This document shows positions 1 to 11,165 of a stretch of DNA of 64,000 nt, one piece after another. This DNA is from Molanna angustata (lineage: Eukaryota > Arthropoda > Insecta > Trichoptera > Molannidae). Under the pieces are notes generated by a model. It had not been told where the DNA came from. It did not search any database and worked only from the letters and a program-made list of their open reading frames with translations. Numbering within the stretch: position 1 is the first letter of the stretch; each line of letters starts with the position of its first letter. Position numbers and translations under genes: made by a program. The stretch is from NCBI GenBank assembly GCA_963576475.1, contig OY754979.1, positions 32,061,778-32,125,777 on the forward strand, written 5' to 3'.

Positions 1-569
1 GCTGAGAAATAAAATAAACATCTTCGTATTGTTGTCAACTCCTGAAGTTGTTTCTGTCGCAGCTTGACAGATGCAACAAGCTGCCACGGATGCTGTATTC
101 AGCAAATTATTATTTGCTCCGAGGAATATAATATTTTTAACATGATGGCGTACGAAATGGGAAGGTTGCTTTCAAAGACAAATATTATCACTTCATACGC
201 TAACTTCAGATATATTAAATGTAAAATCTGTAGCAGCACAACTCCAAACGTAGGATTCCAATCTCTCAAATTTCATGCCGTGTTTGTTCAAATGAATATT
301 GTTAAATAAACACTTTTCCAATGTTTGTATACCTTCGTTCAAACCATCATGGCTTGTTTAAAAATATTCAATGATTCAAATGATTTAAGTGTGAAACATA
401 AAACCATATGTGAACAAACATTGATTCAAATAAAATATAGTATTTTCATTAATATTTACACATGAACCAATTCAATACTAACAGACCCGATATTTTTACA
501 ACATGTAAATATACACCCGATAGAAGTTAATGTAGATTGATTGCTTATAACTTTATTAAAAAAAAACTT
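1..569. other. AT-rich stretch, nothing recognised
   Basis: Short open frames occur, but none shows a known domain, a codon pattern or splice signals. No repeat match to other parts of the window was seen. Confidence 0.5.
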
Positions 570-1335
570 TTAATGGGGGGACTGCTGCCAACGTACCTAT
601 TTTTCAATTAGATATACCATCATTATTTCTTATCAAATTGTTTTGAAAAAAAAATTTAGATAGTTTGGGTATTAATAAAGAAAAATATATCTTTACTTTT
701 TGAGGATGTTCTGTATAAATTCTTGCAGAAAAATAATGGCATACCCCGATTTTCAACGTTTATCTTATATTTTTAATAAAATATAAGGCGTTGTTCAACA
801 TATATTTTAAGAAGACAAAAATATCTAGAAAAATATGATGTGACGTTGCATTAATGCTTCAGGTTTAGTAAATAAACCTAAAAAACATTTTCCAATCAGC
901 GCCATTGCGAAATAAAAGTTTTTTTTGGTTTATTAACTTAACCTGATGCATTAATGCAATGTTACATCGTATTTTACAGATATTTTGATCTTCTTTAATA
1001 TATAAAAAAAATATAATGCTCTATACCTTATAGTTTTTTTAGAAATTTAAGATAAATACCAAAAATCGGGGTATAGATTTGTACCGGCAGCTTGAAGCAG
1101 TCGGTTCAACTGCAACACGACTGCTTCATGCGGTCCGTGTATTGCAAATGGGAATTTCGTATTGGCAGTAACTGCAGACCGCCGTGCTGCGACAACTTGA
1201 AGCAGTTGATCCCGACTGCAGCAAAAATCCGTGTATCTCGGGCCTAACATGATCGGAAAAAAATATATTGAACCTAAAATATATTTTAAATAGAATTTAA
1301 ATTCTTGAAGCGTTTCGTACAAGTTGGCAGCATTA
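570..1335 (+). mobile_element. Decayed TTAA foldback element (copy 1)
   Basis: Starts with TTAA then T and a run of six G followed by ACTGCTGCCAACGTAC, the same end as the intact element at 47823-48503. The interior follows that element closely up to the word AATCGGGGTAT near 1076. A GC-richer block (1079-1262) then interrupts it. GTACAAGTTGGCAGCA near 1318-1333 may be the ruined right end. No coding capacity is seen, so it is a non-autonomous relic. The left end is secure; the right end is inferred. Confidence 0.65.
1079..1262. mobile_element. GC-richer foldback fragment, Harbinger-like end
   Basis: This block is much richer in GC than its surroundings. Its two halves are imperfect inverted repeats sharing GACCGC and GCAGTTGA.CCGACTGC words. 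The right edge reads CGGGCCTAA, which on the minus strand is TTA followed by GGCCCG, like PIF/Harbinger-type MITE ends. It appears to sit inside the older TTAA element. Classification is tentative. Confidence 0.4.
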
Positions 1336-1529
1336 TCAGAACTTTGTAAATTAATTAATATTTAATATAAAATTGTACAAATATAACAGCGTTTAAGATG
1401 GCACCATAGTTTCAAGTGATGTTGTGAAACGATATCGTGAAAATTGTCCGGTTGGTTGGAAGAAATTGCTGAATAGCAAGTGTGTTATTAAATATTACTA
1501 TATTATGTACAATAAGATAAATAACATGT

Positions 1530-1875
1530 ATGGCATAATAAGACGGTTTGGCCAAATGAAAATAATAAATATAGAACGATTAATAAAGAAAATGTATATA
1601 ATATCTCAGGAAAAGAGGCAGGGGTCGGCCAAGAAAATATTGGCATGACCATGTGAACATATTGGCATAATCATATAAACATATTGGTATGGCCATGTGA
1701 ACTGGCATGACCATATATTATGAACTGGCATGACCATGTGAACATAATATTGGCATGATTACGTGAACCAAACGTAAAAGAAGAAGATATCGTAAGAAGC
1801 TTGAACAACAAATGGGCACGTATGAGACGATGCATGAATATTATGAGGCAAGCTAAAAAAATGTGGTATTCGATG
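1530..1875 (+). pseudogene. Relic of YADD-type LINE, C-terminal part
   Basis: Decayed reading frames still show RRFGQM, then RGRPR-like, then RSLNNKWARMRRCMNIMRQAKKMWYS. These correspond in order to RWFGH, RGRPRK, and RSVNNRR.CIRRC.NVDEA..VCQDR..WRS in the better copy at 17241-17964. Between 1640 and 1770 a word like GGCATGACCATGTGAACATA is repeated several times in place of a single copy, so the relic has expanded internally. It is not functional. Confidence 0.6.
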
Positions 1876-1886
1876 GAAAATAAATT

Positions 1887-2075
1887 AAAACGAGTGGGTT
1901 GTGGCCATCGATATACTCCTCACTACTTAATCACTCCACAAAGTATTCAAGTTTTGTATGGAAATTTTTCAGGCATTTACATGAAATGAGTTTATTATTA
2001 TTTTTATTTAAATATTTTATTACGAAAACTTGATAATTCTTCCATGTCATTTTATGTAAGTGATGTGCCTTTTCG
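1887..2075 (+). repeat. Family X repeat, left-end fragment
   Basis: Begins CGAGTGGGTTGTGGCCATCG and runs through ATACTCCTCACTA, TTTTGTATGGAAA and ATGAAATGAGTTT to GTGATGTGCCTTTT. This is the same order as the copies at 14491 and 56983 and, inverted, at 23808-24365. Only the first 190 bp or so remain. The family is described under 23808-24365. Confidence 0.75.
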
Positions 2076-2476
2076 GGGTCAGGTACAACTCCAATGTGGT
2101 TATAATATTTGGTAGGACCCAAAGACCTTATATACTAAAGTAAAGGTCTTTGGTAGGACCGCTCGCTGTCTGTCTAATGTTTTGTATTTACCTACCTATT
2201 GATTTATGTGTATTTAAGTTTTTATATCATAAGTTATTTTCTTGTCTTCTTTATATTTTTTTGTACTTATATTTCTTCCACTTTGCTATATTTTCATTTT
2301 ATGTCGTTACCTGATGTTATTAACAAAATAATTTTGTTTATATTTTAATAGGTATACCCACAGACAGGCTTTGACTTGTGGGATTTTTCTGTAGACGGTT
2401 TCATTGTTTTGATATTATGTAAATGTGTAATGTATATTAACCGAGTACCAAATCCAAAATAAATAAATAAATCACT
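2076..2476 (+). repeat. Probable LINE 3' end with AATA tail
   Basis: A non-coding stretch ending in AATAAATAAATAAATC, the kind of tail CR1/L2-like LINEs leave in insects. No reverse-transcriptase frame remains, so the class rests on tail type only. A short word TCTTTGGTAGGACC is nearly duplicated around 2110-2160. Confidence 0.35.
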
Positions 2477-2963
2477 TTTTATAAATCACTTCCGAACGAT
2501 TACCTACTAGTAAATATAATTTTACTAAATTAAAAATGATTTACTTTACTAAATTAGACTTACTGAAGTATTTAAGTAATATTAATAATGAAGTAAGACA
2601 AAGGATAATATATAATAGACTATGAATATAAATTGAAAGGGTGTGAGAATATATAAGTTGATTACGAACTGTTGGTTAGGTTGTAATTAAGTGACGGATT
2701 ACATTAGACTGTGGAAGATAGGAGGGCATGGATGGAGGGGAGGGGGTAGGAGAGAGAATTGGAATTATAAAGGGTTGTTTTGTTGAATGGGTTTATGGAA
2801 TTCCCTGTTAATTGGGATCGGAATTAATCGGCGTTTTAAATTGGGTTTTATTTTGTTGAAAAAAAATTGTAGATGCTGACGTTATTAAACGTGTTAAATT
2901 TTTGAATCCTCAAAAAAATTAAAACAGTTTTTCGAAATTTTTAAATTTTCTTTATATTTTTTA
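2477..2963. other. No feature recognised
   Basis: AT-rich sequence with a short G-rich patch near 2725-2755. No repeat match, domain or splice-flanked frame was seen. Confidence 0.45.
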
Positions 2964-3687
2964 TCTGACTGTCGATTTGTTCAAGAGAATTTATTCTCTT
3001 AACATATGGACAAAGTATAAAGCCAAGACCCGCGTATACGGAATACTAGCAACATTTTGTATGGCGTAGTGGACTTTTTTCATGCTAAAAACACCAACTT
3101 AGAGGCTTCGCAGCATATATGTTCCAGTACATGGATTTACCCAGAATTTGGAGTAGAACATTTTATGTGAGTTTTGTGTGTGTGTTTGTCCCCCCCCCCC
3201 CCTTTAAACTTTTGATCCGCTGGATTCACAAAGCCTAAAATTTCAGAATATATAGACAATTTTAGGTACACAAAACTTTTATACTCAGTATAAAGAATTT
3301 TTTGTTGAATCTCAAAAACTATAAAAGCCAGGACGCTGAAATTTTGTACAAATATAGTATCTCGAAATGGATTTTGAAAAACAGTTCCAGGGTTCCTCAA
3401 ACTGTTTTTATAAAGAAGCAAAAAATTGGTATACCAAATTTATGTCTTTAACTGCCTTTATTTCCATTTTTTTTTAAATATCGAAAAATGCTGAAAAATG
3501 TAAAAAAATTAATTTTCTATAAAGAATCTATACATTATAGTAATATATCTCAAACTTTTTTTAAAAAATTAATATTAGTGACGACATCGCTTCATACAAT
3601 CAATTTGTATGTAATACACAATATCCAAGTTCAACTATACATAGTATCGCTATCGACAGTTAGATATCATGTGTTACATGCAACTAG
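2964..3687 (+). mobile_element. Helitron family copy H1 (diverged)
   Basis: Starts TCTGACTGTCGATTTGTTC and ends with the hairpin CATGTGTTACATG followed by CAACTAG and a flanking T. The base before TC is A. That is canonical A|TC...CTRR|T Helitron layout. Inside are the family's AACACCAACTTAGAGGCTTC word, a short GT tract followed by a C run, and the AATATATCTCA segment. It is shorter and more diverged than H4-H6, so it is an older insertion. It is non-autonomous: no Rep/helicase frame. Confidence 0.8.
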
Positions 3688-3730
3688 TTTAGGTAAATTT
3701 ATTTATTCATTCATAAAATCACGGCTTTAA

Positions 3731-3925
3731 TCTACCATGACTCAGTTGGTTGGATATCTGATTTCTGAGTCAAAGGTTCTATTCCCGGTGGAGACACAGT
3801 TTCTTATTGTGCTTTCAGTCTGGACCAGTGATACGATATAATATCATTATGTCTCTAGAATGTAACAACTTGTTATTGGATGCGTGTTAAATACATATTT
3901 TATATAGTACCTACCTGCACGAGAA
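3731..3925 (+). mobile_element. SINE family A (tRNA-derived), old copy
   Basis: The head CATGACTCAGTTGGTTGG is a degenerate pol III A box and GTTCTATTCCCGGTGG a degenerate B box. Then come CAGTTTC..ATTGTG.TTTCAGTCTGGA, AACAACTTGTTATTGG and GTACCTACCTG, in the same order as the clean copy at 21577-21808. It starts 45 bp after Helitron H1. Confidence 0.75.
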
Positions 3926-4289
3926 GCAATGTAAAATATGTAAAATAGAATAAAAATATATGGGTACCACTATGAGAAGTTACCAGCGAAAGGTCGGCTG
4001 ATGTGAATTACCTTATGAATTAAATGCGTGTATCCCAAAACACAATCTTAATGCTAAATTATGCGTGCTTTTTTTATTTTCACTTATTGCAATGTGAAAA
4101 TCTTCGTCTTCAAATGGACTTTTCCACTCCAATATGTTGCAGTAGCAATTGCCACGTTATTTGCTACAACCTAGTCTTCCTCGTTACATCCCTGCACCAT
4201 GTTTCGGCAGACATGAATATGCTTATCATCTTGGACCTCCCCGCAATCGCTAGATACATCTTCTTCTCGTCCTATACCCCACCTGTACA
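3926..4289. other. No feature recognised
   Basis: No repeat or coding match was seen; short frames only. Confidence 0.4.
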
Positions 4290-4515
4290 AATTCTATTTA
4301 CACCTCGTGACACCAACACGGAATCTATTCGGTGTCTTCCATGTGCAGTAGGGTAGATGATGTCCCAGTCCCAAAGTCTCCGACAGCTTGTTTCGACCTC
4401 CACTGTACTGTTCAATCCAGTGTTCTTGCCTTGTCCTTTCTGGCGGCAGCCGAAGAGATGTCGGGGTTTGGAAACTTTTCCTCGATTTTAATCTTGCCAT
4501 CGGAGGCATGTGACC
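4290..4515 (-). pseudogene. GC-richer coding-like relic, unidentified
   Basis: A 71-codon minus frame (4509-4294) and other overlapping frames lie in a GC-richer island in AT-rich DNA. A second minus frame contains PDISSAAARKDKARTLD and DWDIIYPTAHGR-like stretches, which suggest a broken coding element. I do not recognise the family. A transposase or retroelement remnant is the likeliest source. Confidence 0.3.
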
Positions 4516-5399
4516 AAACAGAGATGCTTTGGGTCAGTTTATTGCTACATTCTTTCCGAATCTGCAGCTCCTTTTCTTCCGTCCTTTTGAGAGGTTATAC
4601 CTATTATTGGTTGTATCTCACTTAGCCAAGCATTATATATGCTTTAACATTTTATTTTTTAAAATTTCAACATTATTTCAAACATTGCGGTTTTGTCCAC
4701 TCAACGTGCTCTCTCTAGTATCGCCCGCATTGCCTGAGATAAAATAATGATCAAAATAATATTTACTGTTTTCTGTAAATAATCAATATATTTTGAGTGC
4801 TGTTAATCTGATGAAAACGGTAACTAAACAATAGCTTGCATTTTTTTACTGTGGTCCCACAAAACAATAAAAAATAATTCGCAACTGGGTGGGAGGAGTC
4901 TCGTTAAAAATTTCTGCAGTCCTCTCTCAGCTATGGATATTGTGTATGTATGATGCTAGGTAGGTATGTAGGCAAGTCAGGTCGGCTGAATTATACAACA
5001 TAATGAAATATAGTTTTGGGTTGGTGTTTTGTATATTTGCGAATGAACAAGTCTTGCCAATTAGTGCATTCGTTGAAGTAAAAAGTAAACATCGTGCACT
5101 GCGGTCAGGAATTTTATTGCTACCGCAATATTTTGTGGGGATCAGTGCACAAAGTGGAATGATACGTTTATATTTATCTTTCAACATTACTTGAAACTGA
5201 GTTGATATTGGGTCGCCAAACACACTATTTTCCTCACTTTCATAAAACACATTAGTGTGCTGTGGGGTTGGGTAAAAAGAATATTATTTCGATCTAGTAA
5301 AGAGAAAATAATGCAACAAGTAGGGATTGAAGCACTTCTTTAAATAATATGTTGTTATTAGAAGCTATCTCCTTTATAATTTTAACTTTTTTCGTTTAG
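4516..5399. other. No feature recognised
   Basis: Frames up to 107 codons on the minus strand around 5250-4927 show no domain. No repeat shared with the rest of the window was found. Confidence 0.4.
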
Positions 5400-5521
5400 A
5401 ACTTTTTGTATCATATTTATTTATTTATTTATTTAAATTATTTATTTTTTTGTTTATTTATTTATTTATTTTTTTATGTATTTATTCATTGATTTATTTA
5501 TTTATTTATTTATTTATATAT

Positions 5522-5561
<40 letters not shown>

Positions 5562-5845
5562 AAACTAATTTATTTATTTTTTTAAATTTTTTTTTAATTT
5601 ATATATTTATTTATTAATTTATATATTTATTTATTTATTTACTTATTTATTTTTTTTTAATTTTTTTTTAATTTATTTATTTATTAATTTATTTATTTAT
5701 TTACTTATTTATTTTTTTTTTTTTATTTATTTATTTACTTATTTATTTTTTGTTTAATTTTTTTTTATTTATTTATTAATTTTTTTTTTATATTAATTTA
5801 TTAATTAATTAATTTATTTATTTATTTATTATTTATTCATTAAGG
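5400..5845. repeat. TTTA-rich low-complexity tract
   Basis: About 440 bp of ATTT/TTTA tetranucleotide with interruptions by T runs and TTAA words. It resembles expanded SINE/LINE tails. No element body adjoins it clearly on either side. Confidence 0.9.
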
Positions 5846-6410
5846 AATACAAGCAGTTACAGAATAGGAATGTATGTTTGAACTAATAGCAACATATAAG
5901 TCATCGTATATCTGCAACCTTACAGTATTCACAATGAATAAAGTGAATATTTGCCAATTTGAAATCTACAGCTTTCCTTGGATTTGTACATATTGGATAT
6001 GCGATCCTTGTAGCAGTAAGAGACACTTTAGTCTTTTTAGTTTTAAAGAATATCGAAATTTTATGTGTTATTTTAAGCGTAGAATGAAAACATTCCAACA
6101 GAAACGAGGTTATCCGCAATTCGGATCGTAAATTCATCCAACTAAATCCGTTTACTTCTTCATTTCCAACAATTACAGGCTTGTAAATTTCCATTTGTGG
6201 CACTGCCCCGAATAGAACCTACAGTGGAAAACTCATTAAAAACATCTTTTACTTCACAACTTTTACAGTTTATGTTGGTTAGGTAGGTAAATTGGTACGT
6301 TAAGACGATTGTATAAAACATTGGACTCGGAATATCTTTCGAGAACTAGCACAAAAAAGAAGAACCTATTTGGAACAGTCCGCTCATTAGACCAAGGTGC
6401 TTAAACCTAT
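5846..6410. other. No feature recognised
   Basis: Two overlapping frames (5874-6131 plus and 6203-5901 minus) show no known domain. No repeat match was seen. Confidence 0.35.
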
Positions 6411-6605
6411 TCATTTACTAGGGATAGATCTTCTTTTACAGTCTCAATCTTGGAGATTGGTTGGCAGAAAAGTGATACATCTCTTCCTCCACTTCGCTCG
6501 GTCTTCAGCGAATCTCTTGAACTCAGGTCGTTGATGCACCACCTGGTCGTCAGATACTTTTGACGTGGACAACCTCTTCTAATCGATCCCTGGAAACAGT
6601 AAGAA
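6411..6605 (-). pseudogene. RTE-like LINE C-terminal fragment
   Basis: The minus frame reads IRRGCPRQKYLTTRWCINDLSSRD.LKTERSGGRDVSLFCQP. This resembles the RGRPRxxYxDDxxxQR...FKRxAEDRxxWR tail found after the reverse transcriptase in RTE-like LINEs. The copy is short, frame-broken and 5'-truncated. Confidence 0.5.
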
Positions 6606-6904
6606 TATAAAAAAAATAATGCTATAAAAATAATAAGACTTAGATACATATATCAAATTGACTCTTCTTGATTCATCTAATTTCGTATGAGTGAGTTTTG
6701 TTGATGTTTTTTATTTATTTATTTTATTTTTTATCTATTTATTTTTATAACAAAATTCAGTTCAATATACAATACATCTTAAAACTAACAATCATATAAA
6801 CTAAACGTATTTCTTCACTGAAAGAGTAAGTCTCGAGTTCAGTAGAGAAATTGCGTAATACAAAATTAAGTGAAAACAAATTTAATTCTACTTAAAATTT
6901 TTTT

Positions 6905-7045
6905 TTCAAATGAATATGTCCTTGTTAAACAAGTACGTTCCCTAAAATAAGCATGAATGCTTGTGCTTTAGGTAAACGAAATCGAACTCGCGACCTCTGG
7001 ATTATTAGCCCAGCGTGATAACCGCTCTGCCATCGACCCATCGAA
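6905..7045 (-). mobile_element. SINE family B (tRNA-derived)
   Basis: On the minus strand it reads GGGTCGATGGCAGAGCGG (A box) and then GGTCGCGAGTTCGAT (B box). It continues into TAGCACAAGCATTCATGC and the family end TAACAAGGACATATTCATTT. It is collinear with the copies at 16138-16300 and 45373-45540. It is not a tRNA gene: there is no acceptor-stem pairing and the body is SINE-like. Confidence 0.8.
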
Positions 7046-7179
7046 ATTATACACATTGTTAATTTTTAGAGAACAAAGATTGAATATACATTTTTTTAAT
7101 TGAATATAAATTTCTCAACGGTTTTCATATAATATAGGCAATTTACATTTTTTTTTCAAAAATGTATATGTTCAGGTGC

Positions 7180-7405
7180 GTATGCACCGACCGTCTTGGA
7201 ACAGTTGGTGAGTCGTTTGGCGTCTGTGCCGGCTTCCTCGGTTCGATCGCTTGCAGAGGAGAAATTTATGTAGATTCATTTCTTACACAAACACTGCTTT
7301 TTTGGGCTGGTAACACTGGTTAGTTGGAAGGAATTTCCATACGGCAATAAACTCGCCACTTGCGCAGGGTGCAAGGAAGTGTTTATTTATTTATTTTTGG
7401 TGTAA
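7180..7405 (+). mobile_element. SINE family C with LINE-derived tail
   Basis: A tRNA-like head carries an A-box-like TTGGTGAGTCGTTTGG near 7203 and a B-box-like TCGGTTCGATCGC near 7238. The 3' part reads TTAGTTGGAAGGAATTTCC..CGGCAATAAACTCGCC and ends in TTTATTTATTT. That 3' part matches the end of the CR1/L2-like LINE at 10102-10476. This is the classic SINE-LINE partnership in which the SINE borrows the tail recognised by the LINE reverse transcriptase. Confidence 0.65.
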
Positions 7406-7737
7406 TCTGATATCCTTAGAGTCCGATCGACTTCATATTTTGTATGAAGTAAAAAAATAACAAAAAAAATACTTATTAATAAACTATTTATTTTATTGCT
7501 GATTACTTTTCCATAGAAATCCTTCAATAATTCTTCAATAATTTTATCCGTCAAAACATGCAAAATGCTCTCATGCTATGGAAAATTGAGTTTTCTTTTC
7601 AAAGACTGTAAACAGTAGAAATATACTTCATTCTTATACATTCAAGGTTTGTCAACTTCAAAGACGAATAAAAAGTGCACATTAAGAATATCGACTTATG
7701 TACGATATTTATTAAATGTGGAGATTTGAGATAAAGG
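7406..7737. other. No feature recognised
   Basis: AT-rich, without domain or repeat match. Confidence 0.4.
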
Positions 7738-8140
7738 CATGGTGTAATAGAACAACCGGGAAATCAAACACCTACAGGGCTTACGACCTGTCGACTGCTG
7801 GTTAACGTGATCACTTTAAGCGCTTCCGCAACGTTCACCAATTATGCCATTCATTGAGTTACCTACCTTATCAATCGAAATTCGAAACTATTATCGGTCA
7901 CCGATGGCAGGACTTAAGCCCTCAAGTTCTCGGTTCTCTTATAATACGTATTTCAACCTCGTCTCTATTGAAATATACAGTTTATAATAATAGTAACTTT
8001 TAATTAGTTTTAATTAATTTTGTATTTTACGTAAACCAGCCGATGACAGGTCGTAAGCCCTGTAGGTGCCTTGATTTCCCGGTTCTCCTACAATAAATAT
8101 TCCAACTTCGTCTCTATTGAGATAATTAAAAATCTGTTAA
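7738..8140. repeat. Repeat family Y, two copies in inverted orientation
   Basis: A plus copy (about 7738-7860) has ACCGGGAAATCAAACACC, ACAGGGCTTACGACCTGTCG and CGCAACGTTCACCAATTATGCC. Minus copies follow at about 7890-7965 and 8030-8140, the latter with the extra end CAATAGAGACGAAGTTGGAATA. The same unit recurs at 55240-55375 and 55965-56110. No coding frame is present. A tRNA-like origin is possible, but I cannot place a clear B box. Confidence 0.6.
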
Positions 8141-8756
8141 AAAAAAAAGTAGGTATACATTTTTTTTATACAATAATAAATTATGGTACAGAGTATGACA
8201 GTAAATTATTAAAACATGTAAAAGTATGGAGAACATTAATATTTTTTAACTATCTATTCAGCACCTAGCCTACGAAAGGTGGCAAGACTTAGTACCTGTT
8301 AATCTCGTTTTTGGAAGTCTAAAATCCTGACATCCTCTCGTAGGGAAAGTGTGAACATTGGCATTGAATAATATATTTTTCTGCATATAATTTGGAAGCA
8401 TATTATTTTTTACTTTGAAAATCAAAGTTAATGTATTGTATATAACGTATTGCTTTACTGTCATTAATTTTAGTTTATTTAAAACATTAGGTTTATTTTT
8501 GTATATTTGTTACATTATAAAATTGTTCTCATTCCCATATTATGAATGGTCTGTAATTTTCTATTTTGAGTTTCATTGCAGAGGAAAAGGACACTAGAAC
8601 AATAATTTAAATGGGGAATTACAATTGAATTAAAAATTTATATTGATGTGTGAAAATCTAAGTAATAAATATCTTTTTAAGAAACCAATTTTTAAGCCGT
8701 TATTTTCATAATATATTCAAAGTTCTTATCAAATTTCAATTTATCATCTATCAGTA
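8141..8756. other. No feature recognised
   Basis: AT-rich, only short frames. Confidence 0.35.
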
Positions 8757-8835
8757 ACAATAATTAAAAAATGGATAATTTATATAGCGCCATTTTTATG
8801 TTTTCACCTCAATGTATTTCATACATTTGACTTTT
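8757..8835 (-). repeat. LINE 3' end fragment (TATAGCGCC type)
   Basis: TGGATAATTTATATAGCGCCATTTTTATG..CACCTCA matches the piece at 14155-14240. Read on the minus strand, GGCGCTATA leads into an A/T tail, as in the L2/CR1-like end near 49757. It is only a tail. Confidence 0.5.
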
Positions 8836-8956
8836 TCAATATTTTCATTATTAATATTTAATGTGAAGTTGTCATTTTGTCCTTGGTCACTTATAATTAG
8901 ATTAAGCATATTTGTTTGTTAAAAATATAATTTATATTTAAGGCCTTAATAGTGTT

Positions 8957-9622
8957 CACCTGAACCCATTATCATCATCATCATCGTCAGCCTGTGTTTG
9001 CCCACTGCAGGACATAGGCCTCCCCTCTCCTTCTCCACTCCTCCCGTTCCTGTGCGACTCCCATCCACTGTGGTCCAACAAATCTTTTTATGTCGTCCAT
9101 CCATCTATTAGGTGGTTGCCCTTGTGGTCTCTTGTCGCCTCTCGGTCTCCACATCACCAGTCTTTTAGTCCATCTATTATTGATCATTCTTGTTAGGTGT
9201 CCTGCCCATCTCCACTTCTGCATGGCTATTCTCTCAACCACATCGGACAGTTTGGTCTGACTGCGTATCCAGTCATTCCTCTTCCTGTCTTCTAGTTTTA
9301 TTGCCAACATTATTCTTTCCATCTTCCTTTGTGCTATACGCAGCTTGTTGGCAGACAATTTGGTTAAAGTGGTTGTTTCCACGCCATAAGTGAATATTGG
9401 CAGAATGCACTGCTCAAACACCCTTGCCTTCAGAGAATTTAGTATGGGGCTACGAAAGGTGTTATCGAGTTTCCCAAAGGCCGCCCATGCGAGACTTATT
9501 CTTCTCTCAATTTCTATGGTTTGATTGTCTCTGCCTAGGGTCATCTTATGTCCAAGGTATATATAGTGATCAACCTCTTCCACTGGAAGGCAATAATTGC
9601 TTGTGTCTAAACCCACTCATTT
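8957..9622 (-). pseudogene. HmRTE-like LINE, 5'-truncated C-terminal ORF
   Basis: A 209-codon minus frame (9616-8987) covers the end of an endonuclease/reverse-transcriptase polyprotein. Motifs in order are YIYLGHKMTLGRDNQ, ISLAWAAFGKL, PIFTYGVETTTLT, MERIMLAIKLEDR, KWRWAGHLTRM, WRPRGDKRPQGQPPNRWMDDI and WMGVAQEREEWRRRGEAYVLQW. This order is that of RTE LINEs such as HmRTE from Heliconius. The minus-strand 3' end carries a TGATGATGATGA tail, typical of RTE. The catalytic YxDD part is missing, so this is a dead copy. The long frame without stops suggests a fairly recent insertion. Confidence 0.88.
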
Positions 9623-10101
9623 TAAACTGTACCGTAACTATATAATATGGTACTCAATCCTGTTAATAAAACATACAATTTCGTACAAAAACCTAGATAT
9701 TCAAACCCAAAATATAAGAATTATTCATTAATAGATTGCATCGAGCGTAATGGTTGACCTCAACGTGGAGTAATTATACTTTGGTGTGTGGCGGGTGTAA
9801 TACTCCCCTGCATATTCATTGGAATTTGAATTTTAAACCGGAAATGCTCTCATCGACCATAGATATCAACAGACCATAGATAGATATAGTGTAGTGCATA
9901 GACAAAACTTTGCCGCCAAATCCACCCATCGGTATATGTAGGGATTCCCATCGGGATGGAAAATGTCATCACTATGTTAAATTCATGCGAATGTACAATC
10001 TGGGCCGTGTCTATGGTTTTTAGGCACCTGGCGCACTGAATTACGAAAGCGCCTCCTTTTTTATATTGGTCCACATTTGTTAGTTGACAAACTAACAAAT
10101 G
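9623..10101. other. Mostly unrecognised; may hold upstream LINE sequence
   Basis: No clear domain was seen. The segment next to 10102 may be the decayed upstream part of the LINE that ends there. Confidence 0.35.
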
Positions 10102-10476
10102 TGGAACAATTTAGCATTTGATATTAGAACTGCCACGTCACTTCCAATTTTCAAATCTCGTCTTAAATGCTCACTCTTCCTATCAATTCCATAATCGAAC
10201 ATATATCCCAATTTCACTTTCCATCCCTTTTGATCGCTCCTCATCCTCTCCCTTTCCCTTTCTGATTTTCCTCTCCTTTCTGAATTTGTGTAATTTCTCA
10301 CTTTTTGTTTTGCTGTCTCATACTGGTTGTGTTATTATGTATATGCCGAAACTATGTTATGTACTTTTAATCTCAGATGGTTGACTGGAAGAAATTGCCT
10401 CCAGGCAATAAGTCCGCCATTTGTACTATGTAATTTTATGTATGTACAAAGAAGTGTTATATAAATAAATAAATAT
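10102..10476 (+). mobile_element. CR1/L2-like LINE 3' end with hairpin and AAAT tail
   Basis: The last codons of the reverse-transcriptase ORF (10102-10194) read WNNLAFDIRTATSLPIFKSRLKCSLF and then stop, the standard end of CR1/L2-type ORF2. A roughly 180-bp 3' UTR follows. It ends in GACTGGAAGAAATTGCC, a TTGCC/GGCAA stem-loop, TAAGTCCGCC and a tail of AAATAAATA. The hairpin plus tail recurs at 24403, 46390 and 50300-50365 (minus), and in decayed form at 7318, 56675 and 57726. It is heavily 5'-truncated. Confidence 0.8.
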
Positions 10477-10683
10477 ATAAATATAAATAAATAAACTAAC
10501 AGGTACCTACTTTGTCCTTTAGTTGCCAATAACAAGTTGCCACATTCAACACACTTGCGATATTAGTCTTCTCACAAATCCAGACTGAAAACACAATTGA
10601 AAACTGTACCTTCACCGGGAATCGAACCTGGGGCCTTTGGATCAGCAGTCAGATATCTATACAACTGAGCCACGAAGGCTGAC
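10460..10683 (-). mobile_element. SINE family A, minus copy
   Basis: On the minus strand it reads GCCTTCGTGGCTCAGTTG (A box), AGGTTCGATTCCCGGTG (B box), CAGTTTTCAATTGTGTTTTC, CAACTTGTTATTGG, GGTACCTGTTAG and an AAAT tail. Its tail abuts the tail of the LINE at 10102-10476, so the two sit tail to tail in A/T-rich DNA. Confidence 0.9.
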
Positions 10684-11150
10684 AAATTTTTAGAAATTGA
10701 TAAAACGTTATTTTATTTTTTTTTATTTTATTTTATTTATTTAAGGTTACAGACAGTTTTTTTTAAATATACATATAATTTCAAATTTAAATACTAAACA
10801 TAATTTGTTATTTTAATCAGTCAATTTTTCTTGTGTTTCGCGAATATTTATTTCGTTTTGAAAAAAGGCCTTATTAGCCAAAACGATCGTTCAGTCTAAG
10901 GAAATAAATCTTTGTGGAATAAATTAGAAATTTGATTAAATTAAGACCCTAAATATATCGTATTTGTGTTTTTTCATTGTTAATTTTAAACTTAATTCAA
11001 ATTAAACATGGATGTTTGATTCTTTTTCAATTTTAGTGTTTGAATGAATAAATTAATGAATAATATATTTCCAATGAAATAAAAATTACAAATGTACAAA
11101 ATTACAGAGGCAGTACTACTTTAAATTGCTATGGCTACTCTGCGATCATC
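10684..11150. other. AT-rich, no feature recognised
   Basis: Begins with a T/A-rich tract (10700-10745). Nothing else was identified. Confidence 0.45.
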
Positions 11151-11165
11151 GGGGGGGGGGGGGGG

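Noticed and set aside
11151..11165. 15-G run as a quadruplex or origin signal
   Set aside because: A single homopolymer at a MITE edge. Similar G or C runs occur before the Helitron GT tracts, so slippage is the simpler cause.
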